Assembly (NCBI GenBank): GCA_027353395.1
Contig: DAIEHU010000215.1
Span: 1 to 5,236, forward strand
Direction of reading: 5' to 3'
DNA length: 5,236 nt
DNA from: Desulfobacteraceae bacterium
GTDB taxonomy: Bacteria; Desulfobacterota; Desulfobacteria; Desulfobacterales; Desulfosalsimonadaceae
The position numbers and the translations under genes are program-made. Positions 1-5,236 of the stretch are shown here, piece by piece. A model generated the notes under the pieces. The model was not told where the DNA came from. It worked only from the letters and a program-made list of their open reading frames with translations, and ran no database searches. Position 1 is the first letter of the stretch, and each line of letters starts with the position of its first letter.

Positions 1-225
1 ACCGATGATTTCTCCCCCGGGCTGGATTAAATGATGCAGAAAATACGTCGTCTGCCCTGCGCCGCATCCTACATCAGCGACTCTCATGCCGGGTTTGATG
101 CCCGCCCACAGCGCCTGTTTTTCAAGAGCCGCACGGTCTGTCTTGAGTTTCAGTCTCAGGGTTTCCTGATCATTTTCCATTAAATAGCTGTGTGCGGGAA
201 CCGCCGCCATATTGTCCAATTTCAT
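1..225 (-). CDS. Class I SAM-dependent methyltransferase, N-terminal part (gene runs off the left edge)
   Basis: The reverse strand is open from an ATG at 225 to the window edge, giving 75 residues with no stop. Residues 49-60 read VADVGCGAGQTT, the glycine-rich motif I of Rossmann-fold methyltransferases that contacts S-adenosylmethionine. It follows an AGIKPGMR strand lead-in and is followed by a helix and a PGGEIIG stretch, which would be the second beta strand. The substrate cannot be told because the rest of the protein is outside the window. The start is 17 bases after the stop of the PilZ-type gene on the same strand, so the two are probably co-transcribed. No strong Shine-Dalgarno precedes the ATG at 225, and an in-frame ATG at 210 (Met6) is a possible alternative start. 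Family assignment is solid; the role (small molecule, lipid, quinone or protein methylation) is unknown. Confidence 0.85.
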   Translation of the reverse strand, partial: MKLDNMAAVPAHSYLMENDQETLRLKLKTDRAALEKQALWAGIKPGMRVADVGCGAGQTTYFLHHLIQPGGEIIG

Positions 226-242
226 TGGTGTTGTGAAGTCCG

Positions 243-2345
243 TTAAATGAGATGGTTAAAATTTTTAAAATAGTCATCCGTATGCTGCATGTTGAGCGCC
301 CAGAGATCATATTTTTTTTCATACCTTAAAGAATGCATATCCGCGTATTCCAGCGGAAACAGCAGCACCGGGAATTTTTTTCCCACATAATGCGTTGACA
401 GGGAAGAAACGGCGCTTTCAAAAATTGACGCCGGCAAATTTTCCGGATCAACGACAAACACACTGATGCAGTTGGTCAGGTCCGACATATTGATCGCAAA
501 ATTCGACATATTCAACATAAAAACCGCTTTTAATGCATTATTCCGTTTTAACGCAAACAACCGGCGTTCCCTTCTTAATTCAATCCGTGAATAGTCGGAT
601 GACAGATCATGCCGCCGGGCCATTTCTTTATCCGGCATCAGATCCAGCGCCTCCAGCATCAATCCGCCTGATTGGTGCCCGTAACAACCTTCAAGTATAA
701 CCATATCCTGATATTCAGGCGCTGTTAATGCCCAGCCGTCCGGCAAGCGAGGCGGTACAAGCGTTGATTTGCGATAGTGGTAATATGCAAATGTGTCAAT
801 GGAACAGGCTTCCGGATTTTTAATGTTACGGGCCACGCCGCCGAAAAAATGGTTTGGGAACTTGTTTTCCGGTCTGAAATAACAAATCAGGTAATCCATA
901 TGGCTGGAATAAAGCCGGTGGCAATCATAGACATAGGAACCGATCTGTTTTAAGATTTCGATGCCGACGCGAATCTGCTCCTTGGACGTGATGGCGGCCA
1001 GTTGCTGAATCAGCCAGGTATTTTGATAAAATCGCAGCATGGACAAGTGCCCGAGGATTTCCCCCTTTTTTTGCCAGGTGAAGTGCCGGGCGATATTTGA
1101 ATTTTTGGCATAAAGCCGCTCATAGGTACATCTGATTGTTTGCTTGTCTTCATGGATAAATGAATACTTCCGGGGATAGATGAACCCGCTATCGAAAAAA
1201 AACGCCCACAGATGATCCATATCCACTTCATTGCAAATATAAAAATTCTTATTCACGGTTTGGTGCAGCAGCGACAATAATCGCATATGATCCTCAGGAT
1301 CCATATCGAGAAACGCAATGCCGCATTTGACCACGGTTTTATTTGTATCCGTCTCAAAAGATTTTCTGTAAACCACTTGGGCTTTGCAGTTAAAATGGAA
1401 GCTGCCCGCAAAGTTCAATGTCATGGATGGAATAATCATGCCCGGCAGCAGTACGGAACTGTTTTCATCATCTTCCACCGAAATGCCTGAACCCGACAGA
1501 TCCATAATTTTCAGATTGGTGAATGCGTGGCTTAGGGGATGGGTGAAATAAATATCTGGGGAAGGCGTGAGCGTCAGGCGTTTGCTGCGGTATTCCTGGG
1601 GATTGAACCGCTGGATGGTTTCATGGACCGGCTGTAGAATGATGGTTTTTTTGCCGGAGTTCCCCTGCTGTTTGAGGATAAGGCATTCGCCGGAATAAAT
1701 GGGGCCTTTCCCGTTGGACAGGATCAGGTTGAGGTGGTCTTTGGTATTTATCCATTGAAAAGATTCGGTGGGAGAGGACGGGATGTTTATTTTAAAAGAA
1801 TTTGCGCTGAAGTCCATCAGGGTTCCCTGAAAAATAACCCCGTTTTGGATTAATTGGGCATTCAGATTTTCGCACGCATATCGTTGTGTTTTTCTGGAAG
1901 TGGCTTGTATTGAATGTTCCGGAAGCGTAAAACAGATGCCCCTGCTGCTTAAGCCGCGGAGTCCGGCATCAACGGTAATGATGTTTTGCTGGTTGATGAC
2001 GATGAAATTATGAAATTTGTATGCCGGAAAAAGCTGGCTGATATCCGGCGCTTCCCCCCAAAGGCAGACCAGCTTTTCTCCAAAACAGGGCTGGGGGGCG
2101 GCATCAAATGAAATGATGTGGCCATCACGAACATGCTTGAAAGTGATGCGGATGGTTTCGTTCTTAAAGTGGGTGTGGTTGAGTTGATTGACAAGGGCTT
2201 TTTTTTGAATGGTTTTTTCATTTTGGACAGCGGGCGGTTTTCCCAAGGCATCCAGATCCGTATCAATAATCCGCAGAGCGTCCTGGGAAGTGTTTGCCGG
2301 ATGGTGAGATGGGCTGGTTTCGATGGCTTTTTGGATATAATCCAT
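243..2345 (-). CDS. PilZ-type protein with two PilZ-like domains and a long acyltransferase-like C-terminus
   Basis: This 700-residue soluble protein has no signal peptide or membrane segment. Residues 1-60 are polar and probably disordered, and 61-145 look like the beta-rich PilZN/YcgR N-terminal domain. A first PilZ-like domain (about 148-245) carries RKTQR (151-155), a good RxxxR, then DFSANS (178-183), where the final Gly of DxSxxG is Ser. A second (about 250-365) has YRSKR (252-256), only RxxR, but an intact DLSGSG (282-287) and a typical CGIAF ending (341-345). PilZ domains bind cyclic di-GMP through these two motifs. Residues 366-700 are a separate mixed alpha/beta region. Segments such as LGHLSMLRFYQNTW (431-444) and the 590-633 stretch suggest a GNAT/FemX-like, possibly duplicated, acyltransferase fold, but this is weak inference. 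The start has no clear Shine-Dalgarno. It lies upstream of the methyltransferase and divergent from the DHH-CBS gene. PilZ content is fairly sure; the enzymatic function of the C-terminus is not. Confidence 0.8.
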   Translation of the reverse strand: MDYIQKAIETSPSHHPANTSQDALRIIDTDLDALGKPPAVQNEKTIQKKALVNQLNHTHFKNETIRITFKHVRDGHIISFDAAPQPCFGEKLVCLWGEAPDISQLFPAYKFHNFIVINQQNIITVDAGLRGLSSRGICFTLPEHSIQATSRKTQRYACENLNAQLIQNGVIFQGTLMDFSANSFKINIPSSPTESFQWINTKDHLNLILSNGKGPIYSGECLILKQQGNSGKKTIILQPVHETIQRFNPQEYRSKRLTLTPSPDIYFTHPLSHAFTNLKIMDLSGSGISVEDDENSSVLLPGMIIPSMTLNFAGSFHFNCKAQVVYRKSFETDTNKTVVKCGIAFLDMDPEDHMRLLSLLHQTVNKNFYICNEVDMDHLWAFFFDSGFIYPRKYSFIHEDKQTIRCTYERLYAKNSNIARHFTWQKKGEILGHLSMLRFYQNTWLIQQLAAITSKEQIRVGIEILKQIGSYVYDCHRLYSSHMDYLICYFRPENKFPNHFFGGVARNIKNPEACSIDTFAYYHYRKSTLVPPRLPDGWALTAPEYQDMVILEGCYGHQSGGLMLEALDLMPDKEMARRHDLSSDYSRIELRRERRLFALKRNNALKAVFMLNMSNFAINMSDLTNCISVFVVDPENLPASIFESAVSSLSTHYVGKKFPVLLFPLEYADMHSLRYEKKYDLWALNMQHTDDYFKNFNHLI

Positions 2346-2407
2346 TACATCACAAAACGGTGTTCATTCTTTGGATCTGTTTGCAGTATGGAAAACAATT
2401 GGTTGCT

Positions 2408-2436
2408 TTTTAAACCGTTTTCATCTTTAAAGTCAA
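2408..2436 (-). promoter_or_regulatory. Candidate sigma-70 promoter for the PilZ-methyltransferase pair
   Basis: On the reverse strand TTGACT (2436-2431) matches five of six bases of the -35 consensus. Seventeen bases later TTAAAA (2413-2408) is a poor -10 box with three of six matches. Transcription would begin near 2401, giving a leader of roughly 55 bases before the ATG at 2345. The -35 box lies inside one arm of the 12-bp inverted repeat, so a regulator bound there could block or assist polymerase. The weak -10 keeps the confidence low. Confidence 0.35.
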
Positions 2437-2493
2437 GAAAAAAACTATATTTTCAAAATGTTACACGAAAAAGCGAGTAAATTTCTTGACTTT
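2429..2493. repeat. 12-bp perfect inverted repeat in the divergent promoter region
   Basis: AAAGTCAAGAAA at 2429-2440 is the exact reverse complement of TTTCTTGACTTT at 2482-2493, with 41 bases between the arms and the centre near 2461. Each arm contains a TTGACT -35-like box pointing outward toward its own gene. The spacing between matching points is about 53 bases, close to five helical turns, so two dimers or a bridging regulator could sit on one face of the helix. It may equally be two similar promoter elements placed back to back. The repeat is seen directly; the operator role is inferred. Confidence 0.55.
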
Positions 2494-2533
2494 TCTTGGC
2501 CGCTATTTAATATAAATACTTTAATTTTATAAT
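2486..2533 (+). promoter_or_regulatory. Candidate promoter region for the DHH-CBS gene
   Basis: TTGACT at 2486-2491 is a good -35 box. Possible -10 partners are TAATAT at 2508-2513 (16-base spacer) and TATAAA at 2511-2516 (19-base spacer). A perfect TATAAT lies further on at 2528-2533 but has only a poor -35 (TTTAAT, 2506-2511). The whole stretch is strongly AT-rich, as expected of a promoter. The exact start site cannot be chosen by eye; the leader would be about 40-60 bases. AGGA at 2570-2573, seven bases before the ATG at 2581, is the likely Shine-Dalgarno. Confidence 0.4.
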
Positions 2534-2580
2534 ATATCTGTCAACCCGCAGTTTGTTTATTCCCTTTACAGGACATTGAC

Positions 2581-3879
2581 ATGCAGATCATCACGACGCA
2601 CCGGAACGCTGATTTCGACGCATTCTCTTCCGTTATCGCAGGCACATTGTTGTATCCGGATGCGATTCCCATTCTTCCCAAAGCCATTAACCCGAATGTA
2701 AAGGCATTTTTGTCCATCCACAAAGACCTTTTTGAAACCCGCGCCATCAGCGATGTTGATCTTGATAATGTCACCCGGCTGATCGTTGTGGATGTCAGCA
2801 AGTGGTCGCGTCTGGAGCCCATGGGCAATTTAAAGAAAAAGGAAGGCCTTGACATTCATGTGTGGGACCACCACCAAAACGCTTGTGACTTAAATGCATT
2901 ATGGAAATGTCATGAAACAAAAGGCGCCAATATCACCTTGATGATCCGGGAGATCAAAAACCGGGGTCTTCTGCTGACACCCATGCAGGCCACGCTTTTT
3001 TTGACCGGATTATATGAGGACACCGGCAGTCTGACATTTTCATCAACAACTGCGGAAGACGCCTATGCGGCGGGATATCTGCTGGAAAACAAGGCGGACT
3101 TAAACATTCTTTCCACTTTTTTGCAGCCGGCCTATGGGGAAAAACAACGGAACATCCTGTTTGAAATGATCAAGACGGCACCCCGGATCAAAATCAGTCA
3201 TTTTTCAGTCAGCATCAATGCGGTAACCATCGAAGGCCATGTGAACAATCTGTCACTGGTGGTGAATATGTACCGGGATATTTTGAACGTGGACGCCGCG
3301 TTCGGCATTTTTGTACACAAAGACACCGACCGGTGCATTGTCATCGGCAGGAGTAATGTGGATGATATCAACGTGGGTTCGATTATGAGAAGCATGGGCG
3401 GCGGCGGACATCCTGGCGCAGGATCCGCCATGATCAAATCCGCCCAGCCGGACGCCCTGAAAGACTGGTTACTGGAACTGCTCAAGGGAAATCAGCAATC
3501 GTCCGTGATGGTCTCTGATCTGATGTCTTATCCTGTGTTCAGCGTCCGATCGGACACGCCCATGAGCGAGGTCGCCGATATGCTGAAGGAAAAGGGATGC
3601 ACCGGGCTTCCGGTGGTTGATGATGACCATCTGGTAGGGGTGATTTCAAGGCGTGATTTCCAGAAAATCAAAAAAACCAGCCAGTTGAAATCGCCGGTCA
3701 AAGCGTTTATGAGCACCCGGAATATCACCATCGGGCCGGATAAAAGTCCGATGGAAGCCGCCCGGATCATGGTCAAGCACGATATCGGAAGATTGCCGGT
3801 GGTTAAAGACGGTAAGATTATTGGGATTATGTCACGGTCCGACGCCATGCTGTATTTTTATGACCTGCTGCCGGATTGA
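2581..3879 (+). CDS. DHH/DHHA1 phosphoesterase with two C-terminal CBS domains
   Basis: The 432-residue product begins with a DHH catalytic domain. Motif I is H7-x-N9-x-D11-x-D13, a motif II Asp lies at 71 (VVVDVS), DHH is at 96-98, and EDTGS at 146-150 provides motif IV. These residues bind two Mn ions. The DHHA1 substrate-binding domain ends with GGGGHPGAGSA (273-283). Two CBS domains follow (about 306-365 and 371-432), a pair that normally binds adenine nucleotides and regulates the enzyme. Related DHH-DHHA1 proteins (NrnA, GdpP) hydrolyse nanoRNA, pAp, pGpG or c-di-AMP; the substrate here is unknown. In many deltaproteobacteria this same DHH-CBS-CBS block is the front half of a protein of about 850-900 residues that ends in a tRNA nucleotidyltransferase/poly(A) polymerase domain. 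Here the frame stops right after the second CBS (LYFYDLLPD) and only 14 bases separate it from the convergent elbB gene, so that domain is absent. All catalytic residues look intact. Confidence 0.9.
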   Translation: MQIITTHRNADFDAFSSVIAGTLLYPDAIPILPKAINPNVKAFLSIHKDLFETRAISDVDLDNVTRLIVVDVSKWSRLEPMGNLKKKEGLDIHVWDHHQNACDLNALWKCHETKGANITLMIREIKNRGLLLTPMQATLFLTGLYEDTGSLTFSSTTAEDAYAAGYLLENKADLNILSTFLQPAYGEKQRNILFEMIKTAPRIKISHFSVSINAVTIEGHVNNLSLVVNMYRDILNVDAAFGIFVHKDTDRCIVIGRSNVDDINVGSIMRSMGGGGHPGAGSAMIKSAQPDALKDWLLELLKGNQQSSVMVSDLMSYPVFSVRSDTPMSEVADMLKEKGCTGLPVVDDDHLVGVISRRDFQKIKKTSQLKSPVKAFMSTRNITIGPDKSPMEAARIMVKHDIGRLPVVKDGKIIGIMSRSDAMLYFYDLLPD

Positions 3880-3895
3880 TGTACCGGCGCTGGTC
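3862..3895. terminator. Hairpin across the convergent stop codons, possible bidirectional terminator
   Basis: The arms GACCTGCTGCCGG (3862-3874) and CCGGCGCTGGTC (3884-3895) can pair over eleven Watson-Crick pairs with one T-T mismatch and one bulged T, closing a 9-base loop. The stop codon of the DHH-CBS gene falls in the loop region, and the stop of elbB lies at the outer edge of the other arm. Neither strand has a proper U-tract after the stem; the plus strand has only ATTTTC a few bases later. It could slow or stop transcription from both sides, or protect the 3' ends of both messages. The structure is seen in the sequence; the terminator role is inferred. Confidence 0.45.
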
Positions 3896-4547
3896 AGGCC
3901 ATTTTCAATACTTCATCCACCAGTTTTTCGATACCCCTGGCCACATCCTTAATGGCGGGGCCAAGCATGTAGGCCGGGGTGGTGACCAATTTATTTGCAT
4001 GATCCACATGAATCCTATCAACCGGGCAGGAGACATGAACGCCGCCCATGGCCTCAATGGCTTCCGCCGTGCCGAAATCATCACCAATGGTTACCTCGGG
4101 CTTTTTATCCGCAAGAATATTCGCCAGCACAACAGGGGAAATACATATCGCCCCCACAGGTTTTCCGGCGGCGGCCATTTCCTTGATAAGCCTCGACACT
4201 TCAGAATCCACATCCGCGTCCTTACCCTTGATGGCGAAATTGCTCAAATTTTTCACCGCCCCCACGCCACCCGGCAGGATCAATCCATCCATATCCCGGG
4301 CGGTCATCTTTTTGATATCTTTGATATCGCCTCTGGCGATACGCGCGGACTCCACCAGCACGTTTCGTTTTTCCCCGGTGGCTTCCCCGGTTAAATGGTT
4401 CACCACATGGTATTGCACAATGTCCGGCGCCATGCAGATGGATTTCGCGCCATGACGATCAAGGGCGAGCAGCGTGATGACCGCCTCATGAATTTCTGAA
4501 CCGTCATAAACGCCGCATCCGGATAACAACACGCCGATTTTTTTCAT
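3894..4547 (-). CDS. elbB: Isoprenoid biosynthesis glyoxalase ElbB (DJ-1/PfpI superfamily)
   Basis: The 217-residue product has the same length as E. coli ElbB and follows it closely from the first residues: KKIGVLLSGCGVYDGSEIHE (2-21), the PGG loop and KNLSNFA stretch (92-105), the nucleophile-elbow Cys135 in AICISP, and CPVD...VTTPAYML (174-195). DJ-1/PfpI proteins of this branch have a single flavodoxin-like domain. E. coli ElbB has reported glyoxalase activity on glyoxal and was first noticed through effects on isoprenoid output, so a cytosolic role in handling reactive aldehydes is likely. The start at 4547 is well supported by AGGAGA at 4558-4553, six to seven bases upstream. The gene follows the 99-residue protein gene by 23 bases on the same strand, so the two probably form an operon. 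It converges on the DHH-CBS gene with 14 bases between them. Nothing looks truncated or missing. Confidence 0.95.
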   Translation of the reverse strand: MKKIGVLLSGCGVYDGSEIHEAVITLLALDRHGAKSICMAPDIVQYHVVNHLTGEATGEKRNVLVESARIARGDIKDIKKMTARDMDGLILPGGVGAVKNLSNFAIKGKDADVDSEVSRLIKEMAAAGKPVGAICISPVVLANILADKKPEVTIGDDFGTAEAIEAMGGVHVSCPVDRIHVDHANKLVTTPAYMLGPAIKDVARGIEKLVDEVLKMA

Positions 4548-4570
4548 GATCTTCTCCTTTTTTAACGCTG

Positions 4571-4870
4571 TTATCTAATGGTAGAGGGGGTTTTTTCAAG
4601 GATTTTCCCCTCGCCGTCGAGAAGGAAAATGACAAATTGATTATTTAATGCATCCTGCGCCAGATCCTCGAAGAGGATCGCCTGCACTTCATATTTTTTG
4701 CCTTTTTGCTTCGGCAGATGTATCAGGCAGGACTGGGCGTCCTCTTTATTTTTAAATGCCGGGATGTAAGAGACATCCGATTCAGGATCATGGAGTCCTA
4801 AAAAATGCTCATTTCCGCCCGGATCCTGAACAGCAACAAAAACCCATGCGCCTTTTTTCAGTTTCGTCAT
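4571..4870 (-). CDS. Small conserved-looking protein of unknown function, upstream of elbB
   Basis: This 99-residue soluble protein does not belong to a family I can name with confidence. It begins with a basic MTKLKK, then a beta strand (GAWVFVAVQD, 7-16), a FLGLHDPESDVSYIPAF stretch (23-39), a helix with KNKEDAQSCLIHL (40-52), and a second half with YEVQAILFEDLAQDA (60-74) and QFVIFLLDGEGKILE (78-92). The alternation of strands and helices and the phrase 'IPAF, then EDAQ' recall small SseB-like alpha/beta proteins, but that similarity is loose. It has no signal peptide, membrane helix or metal-binding cysteine cluster (only Cys48). AAAGG at 4885-4881, ten bases before the ATG, is a plausible Shine-Dalgarno. 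It is 23 bases upstream of elbB and is probably co-transcribed with it, so it may assist or be regulated with ElbB. The coding call rests on this organisation and on protein-like composition. Confidence 0.75.
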   Translation of the reverse strand: MTKLKKGAWVFVAVQDPGGNEHFLGLHDPESDVSYIPAFKNKEDAQSCLIHLPKQKGKKYEVQAILFEDLAQDALNNQFVIFLLDGEGKILEKTPSTIR

Positions 4871-4958
4871 TATTGATATGCCTTTCTGGATGTGATGAGA
4901 AAAATATGGTTTAAAAATTCAAAGCGTCTATATTTGCAAATGGTTGTTGTCATTTATC

Positions 4959-4988
4959 AAAAAAAGCCGTCGAAGGCCACCGGTTTTT
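4959..4988. other. A-tract/T-tract flanked small inverted repeat, weak bidirectional terminator-like element
   Basis: On the plus strand a run of seven A (4959-4965) and GCCG is followed, after an 11-base loop, by CGG and five T (4981-4988). The pairing is AAAAA-CCG with CGG-TTTTT, with one bulged G. Read on the reverse strand the same element ends in seven T. The GC core is only three pairs, so the stem would be weak. An alternative inner stem GCC/GGC (4966-4968 with 4975-4977) competes with it. It lies between the start of the 99-residue gene and the metallophosphoesterase promoter, and may insulate the two divergent units. Confidence 0.25.
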
Positions 4989-5023
4989 ATATCATTTATT
5001 GAAAATTATGCGTCGCCAGCGCA

Positions 5024-5052
5024 TTGACAGAATAAGAACAATAAGATACGTT
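5024..5052 (+). promoter_or_regulatory. Candidate sigma-70 promoter for the metallophosphoesterase gene
   Basis: A perfect TTGACA -35 box lies at 5024-5029, followed by a 17-base AT-rich spacer and TACGTT at 5047-5052, a -10 with three of six matches including the important first T, second A and last T. Transcription would start near 5059, leaving a leader of about 100 bases before the ATG at 5158. The rest of the 4871-5157 intergenic stretch shows no convincing gene on either strand. Confidence 0.45.
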
Positions 5053-5145
5053 ATCCATCAATACCCCCTATCGCCGGAAAAGTCTCTGCGAATAAAGAGC
5101 GTTGCGGCTGGCGTTGATGTTGGAATGCCGAAGCCCGGACAGTTT

Positions 5146-5151
5146 GGAAGG
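5146..5151 (+). promoter_or_regulatory. Ribosome binding site that sets the metallophosphoesterase start
   Basis: GGAAGG ends six bases before the ATG at 5158. The reading frame is open upstream to an ATG at 5008 and has another ATG at 5128, but neither has a comparable site, and the upstream codons (several ATA and AGA) do not look coding. This decides for 5158. Confidence 0.6.
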
Positions 5152-5157
5152 CATACG

Positions 5158-5236
5158 ATGACAGGACCAGCGGATTTATCGGCCCGGCCCGGCCGCATCG
5201 GGTTGATAGCGGATTCGCATGACAATCATGCAGCCA
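5158..5236 (+). CDS. Metallophosphoesterase (YfcE/MJ0936-type), N-terminal fragment cut by the right edge
   Basis: Only 26 codons are inside the window. Residues 13-26 read RIGLIADSHDNHAA, which matches the opening strand and first metal-binding motif of calcineurin-like phosphoesterases of the YfcE/MJ0936 type, usually seen near the very start as IGVISDTHDN. Asp19 and His21 would be the first metal ligands. Such enzymes are small cytosolic phosphodiesterases acting on phosphodiester model substrates; the natural substrate is usually unknown. The start ATG is chosen for the GGAAGG site just upstream. It gives a leader peptide of about 12 residues (MTGPADLSARPG) before the conserved strand, slightly longer than usual. 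The first codons include a CG-rich stretch with repeated CGGCC. The gene is transcribed away from the elbB operon. The short length visible limits certainty, but the motif is characteristic. Confidence 0.7.
   Translation, partial: MTGPADLSARPGRIGLIADSHDNHAA

Noticed and set aside
2118..2480. A 120-codon plus-strand open frame overlapping the start of the PilZ gene and the divergent promoter
   Set aside because: It is antisense to the well-supported PilZ gene, has no recognisable motif and no good ribosome binding site, and runs through the promoter region.
2497..2512. TTGGCCGC resembling the first half of a sigma-54 promoter
   Set aside because: The required TTGC element at the correct distance is missing.
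3876..4455. Several plus-strand open frames across elbB
   Set aside because: They are shadows of the elbB coding sequence; their translations are rich in His, Arg and Pro and show no domain, while the reverse-strand ElbB match is nearly full length.
4925..4953. A reverse-strand promoter for the 99-residue gene and elbB (ATGACA with TATAGA)
   Set aside because: The spacer is only 15 bases and both boxes are imperfect; nothing better is visible, so no promoter is claimed.
5008..5157. Upstream in-frame extension of the metallophosphoesterase to the ATG at 5008
   Set aside because: No ribosome binding site, rare-type codons (several ATA, AGA), and the known family motif normally lies within the first few residues; the site before 5158 is far better.
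5190..5206. CGGCC repeated three times as a possible repeat element
   Set aside because: It is a short GC-rich run inside the coding start and too small to be meaningful.

Overview
The window looks like a chromosomal stretch from a Desulfobacterota (former Deltaproteobacteria) genome, most likely a Desulfobacterales-type sulfate reducer. This is inferred from protein style. The DHH-CBS protein resembles the front part of large deltaproteobacterial DHH-CBS-nucleotidyltransferase fusions, and a PilZ protein with a long C-terminal extension sits beside a class I methyltransferase. No mobile element, CRISPR array, tRNA or rRNA gene is visible.

Layout. Positions 1-2345 hold a leftward gene pair: a 700-residue PilZ-type protein (243-2345), then, 17 bases further on, the first 75 residues of a SAM-dependent methyltransferase that runs off the left edge. 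Positions 2346-2580 form an AT-rich divergent promoter region with a 12-bp inverted repeat whose two arms each carry an outward-facing TTGACT box. Positions 2581-3879 encode a rightward 432-residue DHH/DHHA1 phosphoesterase with two C-terminal CBS domains. It meets the leftward elbB gene (3894-4547) head-on, and a strong imperfect hairpin spans both stop codons. elbB is preceded in its operon by a 99-residue protein of unknown function (4571-4870). The last 366 bases hold a non-coding region with a good sigma-70-like promoter and then the first 26 codons of a rightward metallophosphoesterase gene (start 5158), which continues past the right edge.

How the genes may work together. The leftward pair may form a cyclic-di-GMP-responsive unit (PilZ sensor, acyltransferase-like C-terminus, methyltransferase). 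The divergent DHH-CBS protein belongs to a superfamily that degrades short or cyclic nucleotides. A link between c-di-GMP sensing on one side and pGpG or cyclic dinucleotide breakdown on the other is a hypothesis from adjacency and domain content only. The elbB operon looks like ordinary housekeeping or detoxification. The most unusual items are the PilZ protein with two complementary degenerate c-di-GMP motifs, the stand-alone DHH-CBS protein, and the symmetric divergent promoter.
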